From Burkholderia sp. TSV86 (GTDB lineage Bacteria > Pseudomonadota > Gammaproteobacteria > Burkholderiales > Burkholderiaceae): a stretch of DNA of 64,000 bases. The position numbers and the translations under genes were made by a program. This document shows, piece after piece, positions 42,556-56,040 of the stretch (position 1 is the first letter of the stretch; every line of letters starts with the position of its first letter). Where the stretch lies: positions 1 through 64,000 of the forward strand of contig NZ_LOWB01000073.1 of the NCBI RefSeq assembly GCF_001522865.1, in the 5' to 3' direction. The notes beneath the pieces are model-generated. The model ran no database searches and was not told the DNA's origin. It saw only the letters and a program-made list of their open reading frames with translations.

Positions 42556-43326
42556 ATGACGATCCTGCAATCCTGGCCTTATCCGCGCGTGCTCGCGCAT
42601 CGCGGCGGCGGCGCGCTTGCGCCGGAGAATACGTTGGCCGCGCTCGACACGGGCGCGCGCCATGGCCATACGATGGTCGAATTCGATGCCAAGCTCTGCG
42701 CCGACGGCGTGGCGTTCCTGCTGCACGACGACACGGTCGACCGCACGTCGAACGGCACGGGGCGGGCGGCGGACCTGCGCTACGCCGCGCTGGCCGCGCT
42801 CGACGCGGGAGCGTGGTTCGATGCCCGTTTCACGGGCGAGCGGATGCCGACGCTCGCCGAGGCGGCCGCGCGCTGCGTCGAGCTGAGCCTGGCCGTGAAC
42901 ATCGAGATCAAGCCTTGCGCGGGGCGCGACGTCGAGACGGGACGCGTTGTCGCGCGCGAAGCGGCTGAGTACTGGCGCGGCGCGGCTGTGCCGCCGCTGC
43001 TGTCGTCGTTTTCGGCCGATGCGCTCGATGCGGCGCGCGCCGCGGCTCCCGATCTGCCGCGCGGCATGTTGTACGACGCGATTCCTGCCGATTGGCGCGC
43101 CGAGACGCGCCGATTGGCTTGCGTGTCATTGCACGCGCATCACGTGCAATTGACGCGGGAGATCGTGCGTGACGTGAAAGCGGCGGGGCTGCGCCTGCTC
43201 GCGTATACGGTCAATGATCTTGAGCGGGCGCGCGAACTGGCCGAATGGGGCGTGGATCTCATCTGCACGGACCGAATCGAGCTGATCCGCCCTGGTCTTG
43301 CCGGTCTGGCCAGCTTCGTAGGCTGA
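42556..43326 (+). CDS. ugpQ: Glycerophosphodiester phosphodiesterase
   Basis: UgpQ splits glycerophosphodiesters into glycerol-3-phosphate and an alcohol in the cytoplasm. The 256-residue TIM barrel has AHRGGGALAPENTLAALDTG (about 14-33), the metal site EFDAKLCADG and HDDTVDRTSNG, and AVNIEIKPC. It ends the ugp operon, 23 bases after ugpC. Confidence 0.94.
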   Translation: MTILQSWPYPRVLAHRGGGALAPENTLAALDTGARHGHTMVEFDAKLCADGVAFLLHDDTVDRTSNGTGRAADLRYAALAALDAGAWFDARFTGERMPTLAEAAARCVELSLAVNIEIKPCAGRDVETGRVVAREAAEYWRGAAVPPLLSSFSADALDAARAAAPDLPRGMLYDAIPADWRAETRRLACVSLHAHHVQLTREIVRDVKAAGLRLLAYTVNDLERARELAEWGVDLICTDRIELIRPGLAGLASFVG

Positions 43327-43420
43327 TGAATGAAATAGGCGATTGACCCGCGCGAGGCGAACAAAATGCTCCGGTAGCGAACCACCGGAGCGAGAGGAGA
43401 TAGCCCCCGGTCACGGTGGA

Positions 43421-43449
43421 AAAATTCCGCTACAAATTGCAGCGGAATT
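43421..43449 (-). terminator. Terminator of ompW
   Basis: A perfect 9-bp stem (AATTCCGCT 43423-43431, AGCGGAATT 43441-43449). Read on the minus strand it continues into TTTTTCC, so it stops ompW transcripts. A second stem (GCTCCGGT/ACCGGAGC, 43368-43391) lies nearby, possibly for the ugp operon, but has no T-run. Confidence 0.75.
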
Positions 43450-43476
43450 AACCATTCCCCAAATATTCGACTACGC

Positions 43477-44208
43477 TTAGAAGCGGTAGCCGAGTTGCAG
43501 GTAGGTGACGATCGGATTCAGTTTGATCTTTGCTTGCGACGTTTGCGTGAGCGTGCCGATCTGCGTCGGGCGTTGGGTCGTCAGGGTCGCCTTCACGCTA
43601 ACCGGGATGTACGACAGCGACAGTCCGCCGAACCAATGCTTGGTGAAGTTGTAGGAGAAGCCGACGTTGAGGACGGGTGCCCACTGGTTGGTGGTCGTCA
43701 CGCTGGTCGGGCCGCCGAGCACCCCCCGCTCGAACGCGCTGTTGGTGATCTTCGCGCCGGTGAACCATACATACGTGGCGCCGACGCCGACATACGGACG
43801 GAACTTCGCGTTCGCGTCATTGAAGTAATACTTGAGAAGGAGCGCAGGGCTCCATTGGTATACATGGCCGAGCACACCAAACTGTTCGGACAGGCCTTTG
43901 CCGCTCAAATTGAACCTTGGCGGAATCCCGGCGACAAATTCAGTGACGATGTGATCGGTCCAGAAGTAGCCGGTGGCCAGGCCGAGTGTGTCCGCGTTGT
44001 CGACGCCGGCGCCGGTGTTGGGTTCAGTCAGGTTGACAGGCGTGCCGCCGACGCTCATGACCTTGAGTGGATCGCTGCTGTCTTGAGGGGCAAGATGGAT
44101 CCAGCCTGTTGTGACGTAAAAGCTGCCGGCCGATTGCGCATGCGCGGTGGTGGCCGCGGCTGCAAAAACCAGCGCAACTGCTCCCGTAATGGCCATTTTT
44201 TGTTTCAT
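43477..44208 (-). CDS. ompW: OmpW family outer-membrane protein
   Basis: This 243-residue protein starts MKQKMAITGAVALVFAAAAT, with a signal peptide ending at AHA (about residue 25), and predicts an eight-stranded barrel ending YLQLGYRF, a proper C-terminal phenylalanine. OmpW proteins form narrow hydrophobic channels. Family motifs include FRPYVGVGATYVWF and LNVGFSYNFTKHWFGGLSLS. AGGGGACTACAG precedes the start; eleven upstream in-frame codons are rejected. Confidence 0.9.
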   Translation of the reverse strand: MKQKMAITGAVALVFAAAATTAHAQSAGSFYVTTGWIHLAPQDSSDPLKVMSVGGTPVNLTEPNTGAGVDNADTLGLATGYFWTDHIVTEFVAGIPPRFNLSGKGLSEQFGVLGHVYQWSPALLLKYYFNDANAKFRPYVGVGATYVWFTGAKITNSAFERGVLGGPTSVTTTNQWAPVLNVGFSYNFTKHWFGGLSLSYIPVSVKATLTTQRPTQIGTLTQTSQAKIKLNPIVTYLQLGYRF

Positions 44209-44300
44209 CTGTAGTCCCCTCCGATTAAAAGGCGACCTCATTATGACTACGACGTTTCAAACAGAACAGAGTTGTAAGTTAGAAGTTTCTCCCTAAAATT

Positions 44301-44314
44301 CGCACGATCGTGCG
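44301..44314. promoter_or_regulatory. 14-bp palindrome between ompW and the transposase-like gene
   Basis: CGCACGATCGTGCG is a perfect palindrome in the 192-base divergent region, 93 bases before ompW and 87 before the plus-strand gene. It could be an operator; no factor can be named. Confidence 0.3.
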
Positions 44315-44400
44315 CATTCCCGCGCCGCGGCGGGCGTTTACGCGGATGCACCAATGTGAGCCTTCGGGTATTTCCTAACGCGATCAAACGGACATTCAGC

Positions 44401-45111
44401 ATGGCACGGCTAGCACGACTTTACGTTCCCGATCAGCCGCAGCACGTGATATTGCGCGGCCTCGATCAGCAACCGGCGTTCGTCGACGACCAGGATTACG
44501 AACTATTTATCGATTGTCTGAAGGCGGCGGCGCGCGATCATCACCTGGCGGTGCATGCCTATGTGCTGTTGCCGCGTCAGGTCCAGCTGCTCGTCACGCC
44601 CAGCGACGAGTCCAGCCTGCCGAAGGCGATGCAGGCGGTCGGCCGGCGCTACGTCGCACACTTCAACCGGCGCTATTCGCGGCGCGGCACGCTCTGGGAA
44701 GGGCGCTATCGCGCGACGGTGATCGAGGGCGAGCGCTATTTTCTGCTGGCGAGCCGCGTTGTCGAGCTGAGCCCGGTACGCGCGCAGCTCGTGACGAGCG
44801 CCGACGCGTACCGCTGGTCCAGCTACCGGCATCACATCGGGCTGACCGTCGACAGCCTGATCACCGACCATCCGCTCTACTGGGCGCTCGGCAACACGCC
44901 GTTCGAGCGTCAGCGCGCGTACAAAGAGTTGTGCGAGCAGCCGCTCGACGAGCGGCAGGCCGATCAGCTCCAGCAGGCGACCCTCAAGGGCTGGGTGCTT
45001 GGCGGCGAGACCTATCGCGAATGGGCGGCGCGCACCGCGAACCGGCGCGTGTCGCCGCTGCCGCGCGGACGGCCTCGCAAGGTGCGGGAGAATACGCCGC
45101 CCGTCCAGTAA
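44401..45111 (+). CDS. REP-associated transposase (RAYT)-like protein lacking catalytic residues
   Basis: The 236-residue product is a Y1-transposase relative: MARLARLYVPDQPQHVILRG, NRRYSRRGTLWEGRYRATVI and DAYRWSSYRHHIGL are RAYT landmarks. The site that is normally PNHVHLL reads PRQVQLL (Gln60-Val-Gln62), so both metal-binding histidines are missing. The position of the catalytic tyrosine (RYIELNPVRA in active relatives) reads RVVELSPVRA (Val120). The frame is intact, base composition matches neighbours and no terminal repeats were seen. This suggests a domesticated nucleic-acid-binding protein rather than a mobile element. It precedes gltB. Confidence 0.82.
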   Translation: MARLARLYVPDQPQHVILRGLDQQPAFVDDQDYELFIDCLKAAARDHHLAVHAYVLLPRQVQLLVTPSDESSLPKAMQAVGRRYVAHFNRRYSRRGTLWEGRYRATVIEGERYFLLASRVVELSPVRAQLVTSADAYRWSSYRHHIGLTVDSLITDHPLYWALGNTPFERQRAYKELCEQPLDERQADQLQQATLKGWVLGGETYREWAARTANRRVSPLPRGRPRKVRENTPPVQ

Positions 45112-45133
45112 CCGTAGCCGGCGGGTGGTCGAT

Positions 45134-45166
45134 GAGCGGCAGGCGAGAATGCCGCTCAAATTTTTG
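45134..45166 (+). terminator. Terminator after the RAYT-like gene
   Basis: GAGCGGC (45134-45140) pairs with GCCGCTC (45151-45157), followed by AAATTTTTGC. It separates this gene from the gltBD promoter. Confidence 0.75.
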
Positions 45167-45169
45167 CCC

Positions 45170-45226
45170 CATCTTGATGCATCCCCAATAAAAAAGAATG
45201 ATCGCGCACCAAGATGATAATTGGGG
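45170..45226 (+). promoter_or_regulatory. Two interleaved inverted repeats upstream of the gltB promoter
   Basis: CATCTTG (45170-45176) is complementary to CAAGATG (45210-45216), and CCCCAAT (45183-45189) to ATTGGGG (45220-45226). The order A-B-A'-B' is that of a pseudoknot or of two competing stems. The element lies upstream of the predicted promoter, so it may be a DNA site, part of the upstream transcript's 3' end, or a repeat remnant. Confidence 0.4.
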
Positions 45227-45245
45227 TCAAATAATCGGAATTTAT

Positions 45246-45275
45246 TTGCTATTCCATTGATTCGTCGCGTATATT
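45246..45275 (+). promoter_or_regulatory. Promoter of gltBD
   Basis: TTGCTA (45246-45251) and TATATT (45270-45275) are 18 bases apart. The start site would be near 45282, giving a leader of about 125 bases before gltB. Confidence 0.5.
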
Positions 45276-45407
45276 CCGAATTCCGGCGGTCCCGGACACA
45301 CCCGCTCCTGCCCCGGCCGGCCACGTCGCGATCCACACGAAGGGGGACGACGGGCGATCAAGCAAAACGGTTAAACGGCCGCGAGGCCCCTTTCGAACGG
45401 TGTCCCC

Positions 45408-50111
<4,704 letters not shown>

Positions 50112-50228
50112 CGCGGCCCGGTGCGGCCCGGCCGGGCGCCGGGCGGCTCGACGACTTGGCGAACGGGCCTGCCTGAGCGGCGGGTGCGGTCGCCGTTACC
50201 GATCACAATCGATTCAGAAGAGAACCCC

Positions 50229-51695
50229 ATGGGCAAGATCACCGGTTTTCTGGAGTACGAACGCCGTCACGAGGCGTATGAAGCGCCGCTCACGCGCGTC
50301 AAGCATTACAAGGAATTCGTCGCCGCGCTCGCCGATGACGATGCGAAGATCCAGGGCGCGCGCTGCATGGATTGCGGGATTCCGTTCTGCAATAACGGCT
50401 GTCCGGTCAACAACATCATTCCGGACTTCAACGATCTCGTTTACCGGCAGGACTGGCGGCACGCGATCGATGTGCTGCACTCGACGAACAACTTTCCCGA
50501 GTTCACGGGCCGCATCTGCCCCGCGCCGTGCGAGGCGGCGTGCACGCTCGGCATCAACAACGATCCGGTCGGCATCAAGTCGATCGAACACGCGATCATC
50601 GACAAGGCATGGGCACAGGGCTGGGTTCAGCCGCAGCCCGCCACGCACAAGACGGGCAAGAAGGTTGCGATCGTCGGCTCCGGTCCCGCGGGCTTGGCGG
50701 CCGCGCAGCAACTCGCGCGCGCGGGCCACGACGTGACGGTGTTCGAGAAGAACGACCGGATCGGCGGCCTGTTGCGCTACGGCATCCCCGACTTCAAGCT
50801 CGAAAAGTGGCTGATCGACCGCCGGATGCGCCAGATGGAAGCAGAAGGCGTGACGTTCCGTACCGGCGTGTTCATCGGCCGCGAGCCGTTGCCCGAGACG
50901 ATTGGCAACGCGGCGCAGCAAACCGTGTCGCCCGATACGCTGAAGGACGAGTTCGACGCGGTCGTGATCGCGGGTGGCTCGGAGACGCCGCGCGATCTGC
51001 CGGCGCCGGGGCGCGAGCTTGCGGGTATCCATTTCGCGATGGAGTTCCTGCCGCAACAGAACAAGGTCAACGCGGGCGACAAGGTTGTCGACCAGCTCAC
51101 CGCGAAGGGCAAGCACGTCGTCGTGATCGGCGGCGGCGATACGGGTTCCGACTGCGTCGGCACGTCGAACCGGCACGGCGCGAAGCGCGTCACGCAGTTC
51201 GAGTTGCTGCCGCAGCCGCCCGAGCTGGAGAACAAGCCGCTCGTGTGGCCGTATTGGCCGGTCAAGCTGCGCACGTCGTCGTCGCACAAGGAGGGCTGCG
51301 AACGCGATTGGGCGGTCGCGACGAAGCGTTTCGAAGGCAAGAACGGCAAGGTCGAGAAGCTGATCGCGGCGCGCGTCGAATGGAAGGACGGCAAGATGCA
51401 GGAAGTGCCGGGCTCCGAATTCGAGATCAAGGCCGATTTGGTGCTGCTCGCGATGGGCTTCACGCAACCGGCCGCGCCCGTGCTGGACGCGTTTGGCGTC
51501 GCGAAGGATGCGCGCGGCAACGCGCGTGCGGGCACCGAAGGCGATCGCGCGTATTACACGTCGGTCGACAAGGTGTTTGCCGCGGGCGATATGCGCCGGG
51601 GTCAGTCGCTCGTGGTGTGGGCAATCCGCGAAGGCCGTCAGTGCGCGCGGTCGGTCGACGCATATTTGATGGGGCATTCGGAACTGCCGCGTTGA
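50229..51695 (+). CDS. gltD: Glutamate synthase (NADPH) small subunit
   Basis: GltD takes electrons from NADPH through FAD and 4Fe-4S clusters to GltB. The 488-residue protein has the N-terminal cysteine motifs [20 protein letters not shown] and CPAPCEAAC, the FAD fold [20 protein letters not shown] and the NADPH fold [20 protein letters not shown]. The ATG at 50229 after CAGAAGAGAA is chosen; longer in-frame sequence is non-conserved. A strong terminator follows. Confidence 0.97.
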   Translation: MGKITGFLEYERRHEAYEAPLTRVKHYKEFVAALADDDAKIQGARCMDCGIPFCNNGCPVNNIIPDFNDLVYRQDWRHAIDVLHSTNNFPEFTGRICPAPCEAACTLGINNDPVGIKSIEHAIIDKAWAQGWVQPQPATHKTGKKVAIVGSGPAGLAAAQQLARAGHDVTVFEKNDRIGGLLRYGIPDFKLEKWLIDRRMRQMEAEGVTFRTGVFIGREPLPETIGNAAQQTVSPDTLKDEFDAVVIAGGSETPRDLPAPGRELAGIHFAMEFLPQQNKVNAGDKVVDQLTAKGKHVVVIGGGDTGSDCVGTSNRHGAKRVTQFELLPQPPELENKPLVWPYWPVKLRTSSSHKEGCERDWAVATKRFEGKNGKVEKLIAARVEWKDGKMQEVPGSEFEIKADLVLLAMGFTQPAAPVLDAFGVAKDARGNARAGTEGDRAYYTSVDKVFAAGDMRRGQSLVVWAIREGRQCARSVDAYLMGHSELPR

Positions 51696-51726
51696 TCGAG
51701 GCGGCGGCATCGTGTTCGCGTGAGAG

Positions 51727-51759
51727 CCGGGCGTCCTTGCGGGGACGCCCGGTTTTTTT
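51727..51759 (+). terminator. Terminator of gltBD
   Basis: A perfect 10-bp stem (CCGGGCGTCC 51727-51736, GGACGCCCGG 51743-51752) is followed by seven Ts. Confidence 0.92.
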
Positions 51760-51953
51760 GCGCCCGCCGTGGCGTGCGCCGGCAGATGGCGGCCGCGCGC
51801 ATTGTCCGCCGGCGCGCGTCACGGCGATTTCTTTCGTTTTCCATTCAAATATTTCTATTTCGTAATATCCAGGCCGACTTGTCATATCATGACGCGCTTC
51901 GGCCGGCTTCCGGTCGGGTAAGCAATGGTTTGACCCCAACAAGGAGGCCGACG

Positions 51954-53492
51954 ATGGACGGTATGGCGGGCACGTTGATCAACGGGATCAACGGCATTCT
52001 CTGGAGCTACGTGCTGATCGCGTTGCTGCTCGGCGCAGGCGCGTGGTTCACGCTGCGCTTCAGGATGATTCAGTTACGCGCGCTGCTGCTCAGCATGCGC
52101 GTGGTCGGCAGTAAGGGCGAGCCGGGCAGCATTTCGTCGTTTCAGGCGTTTGCCACCGGGCTGGCGAGCCGTGTGGGCACCGGCAATATCGCGGGCGTGG
52201 CGGTGGCGATAACGCTCGGCGGCCCCGGCGCGATTTTCTGGATGTGGGTGACTGCGCTGATCGGGATGTCGTCGGCGTTCGTCGAAGCCACGCTCGCGCA
52301 AATCTTCAAGGTGTCTCACCATGACGGCACCTATCGCGGCGGCCCGGCGTACTACATCCAGATTGGGCTGCGCTCGCGCGGCCTGGGCGTGCTGTTTTCG
52401 CTGTCGCTGGTGCTTGCTTTTGGCTTCGTGTTCAACGCGGTGCAGGCGAACGCGATCGCCGACGCGTTCCATACGTCGTTCGGCTTCAGCCGCGCGGCGG
52501 TCGGTCTCGGTCTCGTTGCGCTGACGGCGCCGATCATCTTCGGCGGCATCCGCCGGATTGCGCACGTCGCGCAGGTGATCGTGCCCGTCATGGCGATCGG
52601 CTACCTTGCGCTCGCCGTCTATGCGGTCGCCACGCACGTTGCGCTCGTGCCGCAGATGATCGCGCTGATCGTGAAAAGCGCATTCGGTTTCGAGCAGGCG
52701 ACGGGCGGCCTCGCGGGCTATGCGGTGAGCCAGGCGGTCGCGATCGGGGTGAAGCGCGGCCTGTTTTCGAACGAAGCGGGGATGGGCAGCGCGCCGAATG
52801 CGGCGGCAACCGCGAGCACGCGGCATCCGGTTACGCAGGGGCTGATCCAGATGCTCGGCGTATTCGTCGATACGATCGTGATTTGCAGCGCGACCGCGTT
52901 CGTGATCCTGCTGTCCGGGCAGTATGTGCCGGGTTCGTCGATGGAAGGCGCGGCGCTCACGCAGCGTGCGATCTCGAGCCACGTCGGCGATTGGGGCGGC
53001 ATTTATATGGCGGTGGCGATCTTTTTTCTCGCGTTCTCGTCGGTGATCGGCAATTACGCGTATGCGGAAGGTAACGTCGAATTCGTCGCGCAGCGGCGCG
53101 GCGTACTGGTGGTGTTTCGCGTCGCGGTGCTCGCAATGGTGATGTTCGGCAGCGTCGGCGAGCTGCCGCTGGTGTGGGCGATGGCCGATACCAGCATGGG
53201 CATCATGGCGCTGATCAACCTGCTCGCGATTCTCGCGCTCGGCAAGCACGCGCTTGCCGCGTGGCGCGATTATCAGCGGCAGCGTGCGGCGGGCGTGGCC
53301 GAGCCGGTTTTCACGCGCAAGACGATTCCCGCGCTCGAACACGTGTTGCCCAACGACGTGTGGGGCGAGCATGGGCCATTGCCCCGAGGCGGGATGCCCG
53401 CCGACGAATCCGCGGCCGGACGCGGTGTCAACGCGCATGCGCACGGCGCGCAGCGGGCCGGCGGGCCGCTCGGCTCCGGCTCCGCGCGCTGA
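51954..53492 (+). CDS. Alanine/sodium symporter family protein (AGCS)
   Basis: This 512-residue membrane protein of the AGCS family imports alanine or glycine with sodium. It has about 10-11 helices and the family signatures FQAFATGLASRVGTGNIAGV (about 63-82) and KRGLFSNEAGMGSAPNAAAT (about 267-286). The C-terminal 60 residues are a hydrophilic tail unlike the core. AAGGAGG at 51941-51947 supports the ATG. A GTCAT-ATC-ATGAC repeat (51881-51893) lies in the 258-base upstream region. Confidence 0.9.
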   Translation: MDGMAGTLINGINGILWSYVLIALLLGAGAWFTLRFRMIQLRALLLSMRVVGSKGEPGSISSFQAFATGLASRVGTGNIAGVAVAITLGGPGAIFWMWVTALIGMSSAFVEATLAQIFKVSHHDGTYRGGPAYYIQIGLRSRGLGVLFSLSLVLAFGFVFNAVQANAIADAFHTSFGFSRAAVGLGLVALTAPIIFGGIRRIAHVAQVIVPVMAIGYLALAVYAVATHVALVPQMIALIVKSAFGFEQATGGLAGYAVSQAVAIGVKRGLFSNEAGMGSAPNAAATASTRHPVTQGLIQMLGVFVDTIVICSATAFVILLSGQYVPGSSMEGAALTQRAISSHVGDWGGIYMAVAIFFLAFSSVIGNYAYAEGNVEFVAQRRGVLVVFRVAVLAMVMFGSVGELPLVWAMADTSMGIMALINLLAILALGKHALAAWRDYQRQRAAGVAEPVFTRKTIPALEHVLPNDVWGEHGPLPRGGMPADESAAGRGVNAHAHGAQRAGGPLGSGSAR

Positions 53493-53581
53493 CGATGGCG
53501 GCCGGCTGCGCTGCTTCGTCACGCCGACACATCGCGTCGCCGCGGCAACGCATCGATGATGCGTCGCGCCGCGACGGTTTT

Positions 53582-55351
53582 TCAAGCTGCCGCGCGCGTA
53601 TCGTCGCGGCGTATATCGAGCGTTTGCCGATGAAATACCGCGAGCGACTTGCGATGCGCGATGCTGACGATTGCCGTGTTTGGCAGCCGTTCGTTGAAAA
53701 GCCGGTATAGGCGTTCTTCGTTGTCGTCGTCGAGCGCGCTCGTGGCTTCGTCGAGGAACAGATAGTCCGGCTGGTGCAACAGCACCCGCGCGCCCGCGAG
53801 ACGCTGCTGCTCGCCCGGCGACAACATGCGCGTCCAGTGGCCGGTTTCTTCGAGGCGCGCCGCGTAGCCGGCGAGGCCGCATGTGGCGAGCGCGTCGCGG
53901 CACGCGTCGTCGCTGAACGCATCGGCGGCCGACGGGTAGGCGAGCGCCGCCTTCAGCGTGCCGATCGGCAGATAGCTCTGCTGCGGCACGAACATCATCC
54001 GCGCGCCGACGGGCGCGTCGATCGCGCCGTCGCCGAATGGCCAGAGGCCCGCGAGTGCGCGCATCAGCGTGCTTTTGCCGGAGCCGGACGGCCCGCGCAC
54101 GAGCCAGCGCGAGCCGGGCTCGATCGTCACGCTGCCGATCGACGCGAGCGGCGTGCCGTCCGGCAGCGCGAGCTTGAGGTGCGCTGTCGTCAACGCGTTC
54201 GCGTCGACATAATGCAGATTGATGCCGCCGTGCTCGGTGGCGGGGGACAGCGATTCCTTCAGATGCGACGCATCCATCACCCGCTTGAACTCGCTCAGAC
54301 GGTTGACGGTTGCCCGCCATTCGACGAGCGTGCCGTAATTGCCGATGAACCACGAGAACGAATCGCTGACGTTGCCGAATGCGTCGATGATGCGCATCAC
54401 CACGCCGAACGAGAATGCGCCGGCGAAATAGCGGGGCGCCGCGACCGCGATCGGAAAGATCAGCGCGATCTGCCCATAGACACTCGACACGAACGTCAGA
54501 CGCTTCGTGTACTGCATCACGCGCCACCAGTTGTCGCGAATCCGCTGAAAGAGGTTTTGCGCATGCTCGGTTTCGGTCGGCTCGCCGTTGTAGAACGCGA
54601 TCTGCTCGGTGTTCTCGCGGATGCGGATCAGGCCGAAGCGGAAATCCGCCTCGACGCGTTGCTGCTGGTAGTTGATCGACACGAGTGGGTAGCCGAACCG
54701 GTGTATCACGTAAGAGCCGGCGATTGCGTAGATCAGCGCCGCCCACACCATGTAGTTCGGGATCGTGATCACGTGACCGTTGAACGAGAACGTGGCCGCG
54801 CCCGCGATCGTCTTCAGCACCGTGATGAACGTGATCAGCGTGACCACCGTCGACAGCAGGCCGAGCGACAGCGACAGCGTCGTCGACGCGAGCGCTTGCA
54901 AGTCGTCGGCGATCCGCTGGTCCGGGTTGTCCGCGAGGCGGTCGCGCTCGATGCGGTAGAAATTGCGCTTGCCGAGCCAGTCGTGCAGATAGCGCGACGT
55001 CAGCCACTGGCGCCAGCGAAAACCAAGCATCTGACGCAGATAGAGGCCGTAGACGGTGAGGATCACGTAGCCGAACGCCAGCGCCGTGAATGTGCCCAGC
55101 AAGCGGGGGAAGTCGTGCACGTCCTTTGATTGCAGCGCATCGTAGAACGTGGTGTTCCACGCGTTGATCCGCACGTTGATCCAGACGATCGTCAGGTTGA
55201 TCACGATGATCGTGACGAGCAGCCCCCACGCTGTCTTCCATTCGTCGCCAACCCAATAGGGCTTGATGAGACTCCAGGCGGAAATCTTGCCGTGTCCGTC
55301 CGGTGACGGATTGGCCGGATGCGAGACGGCGGACGAGGGTGGCTGAGTCAT
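53582..55351 (-). CDS. ABC transporter, fused membrane and ATPase domains (SbmA/BacA-YddA type)
   Basis: The 589-residue protein has an SbmA/BacA-like membrane half (GDEWKTAWGLLVTIIVINLT, NFYRIERDRLADNPDQRIAD, NYQQQRVEADFRFGLIRIRE) and a C-terminal ATPase with Walker A GPSGSGKST, signature LSPGEQQRLAGARV and Walker B YLFLDEATSALDDD. Relatives in this family import peptides, vitamin B12 or related molecules; the substrate here is unknown. It is divergent from the thi operon with a 320-base gap. Confidence 0.85.
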   Translation of the reverse strand: MTQPPSSAVSHPANPSPDGHGKISAWSLIKPYWVGDEWKTAWGLLVTIIVINLTIVWINVRINAWNTTFYDALQSKDVHDFPRLLGTFTALAFGYVILTVYGLYLRQMLGFRWRQWLTSRYLHDWLGKRNFYRIERDRLADNPDQRIADDLQALASTTLSLSLGLLSTVVTLITFITVLKTIAGAATFSFNGHVITIPNYMVWAALIYAIAGSYVIHRFGYPLVSINYQQQRVEADFRFGLIRIRENTEQIAFYNGEPTETEHAQNLFQRIRDNWWRVMQYTKRLTFVSSVYGQIALIFPIAVAAPRYFAGAFSFGVVMRIIDAFGNVSDSFSWFIGNYGTLVEWRATVNRLSEFKRVMDASHLKESLSPATEHGGINLHYVDANALTTAHLKLALPDGTPLASIGSVTIEPGSRWLVRGPSGSGKSTLMRALAGLWPFGDGAIDAPVGARMMFVPQQSYLPIGTLKAALAYPSAADAFSDDACRDALATCGLAGYAARLEETGHWTRMLSPGEQQRLAGARVLLHQPDYLFLDEATSALDDDNEERLYRLFNERLPNTAIVSIAHRKSLAVFHRQTLDIRRDDTRAAA

Positions 55352-55671
55352 GTGCTTTCTGATCTGACGTTGCTGGCGTCGCGGCGCACGGCTTGCGACT
55401 GTTGGCGTGCGGCGAATTCTGTCGGCGGCGTCTTAAACGGCGCTTAATCTAGAACGCTAGAACGGCGCGCGATGATGCGTGAGCCGTTCGATGCGCGCGG
55501 TGCCGATCGCGCCGGCCCGCGCCGTGGGCGATGCCCGTCGAGCGGTGCGCGCGATTCGCCGGCCGACGCGGCGATCACGCGCATTGTGCCAGCCTCGCAC
55601 GCGGCGCGCGAATGGGCGGGCATGCCCGGTTTGCCGCCGTTTGCGCTTTTATGGTCTAATGGCCGACGACG
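55352..55671. other. 320-base gap between the ABC gene and the TPP riboswitch
   Basis: Apart from the thi promoter at its right end (55631-55660) the stretch is very GC-rich. It shows no convincing gene, terminator or promoter for the minus-strand ABC transporter. An AT-richer patch (CTTAATCTAGAACGCTAGAA near 55444-55463) is the most likely place for that promoter. Confidence 0.4.
55631..55660 (+). promoter_or_regulatory. Promoter of the thi operon
   Basis: TTGCCG (55631-55636), 18 bases, then TCTAAT (55655-55660) with an upstream TG (extended -10). Transcription would begin near 55667, just before the TPP aptamer. Confidence 0.6.
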
Positions 55672-55674
55672 AAA

Positions 55675-55805
55675 CAGGGGTGCTTCGTGCGCCGCGACCC
55701 GGCCGATCGGCTTGGGTATACGCGCAACGAGGCTGAGAGAGTCCCTTCGCACCCGATCCGGATAATACCGGCGCGGGAAGTTTCCGATCCCGCCGGCCCG
55801 TTTTC
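55675..55805 (+). promoter_or_regulatory. TPP riboswitch (THI element)
   Basis: The aptamer has the conserved elements in order: AGGGGTGC (55677-55684), GGCTGAGAGAGTCCCTT (55731-55747), ACCCGATCCGGATAATACCG (55751-55770) and GCGCGGGAAG (55771-55780). Its 3' strand can instead pair downstream: GCGGGA (55773-55778) with TCCCGC (55788-55793), followed by CGGCCCGTTTTCTT, giving a terminator that is exclusive with the aptamer. TPP binding should therefore change read-through into thiO-S-G-E. Confidence 0.95.
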
Positions 55806-56040
55806 TTGCCGCCGCCCGATCCGGGCGCGATCGCGTGCAACGTGCACAGTACGGTTGCGGCCGGCCTCTTTCGCCGGTTTCGTCCTTTTGAATACGCGTT
55901 CGCGCGTGGCGGATGGAATCGATGAGTGTTCATTCTTCAGTTCTTTGGCGCGGCAGCCTGCTATCGGCCGCTCGCATACTCGCGGCCGGCGCGCCGGCGC
56001 CGCAGCGGCTTCGTCGTAACATGTTCGACGGACGGGCGCG

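Noticed and set aside
43368..43391. Hairpin GCTCCGGT/ACCGGAGC as terminator of the ugp operon
   Set aside because: The stem is perfect but no T-run follows on either strand, so it was not listed as a terminator.
44401..45226. A complete IS200/RAYT mobile element
   Set aside because: No flanking terminal hairpins typical of IS200/IS605 ends were found, the catalytic residues are missing, and the nearby repeats are not arranged as element ends.
52074..55256. A 1060-codon minus-strand frame across the symporter and ABC genes
   Set aside because: It runs antisense to the symporter and out of frame with the real ABC gene; composition is that of a shadow frame.
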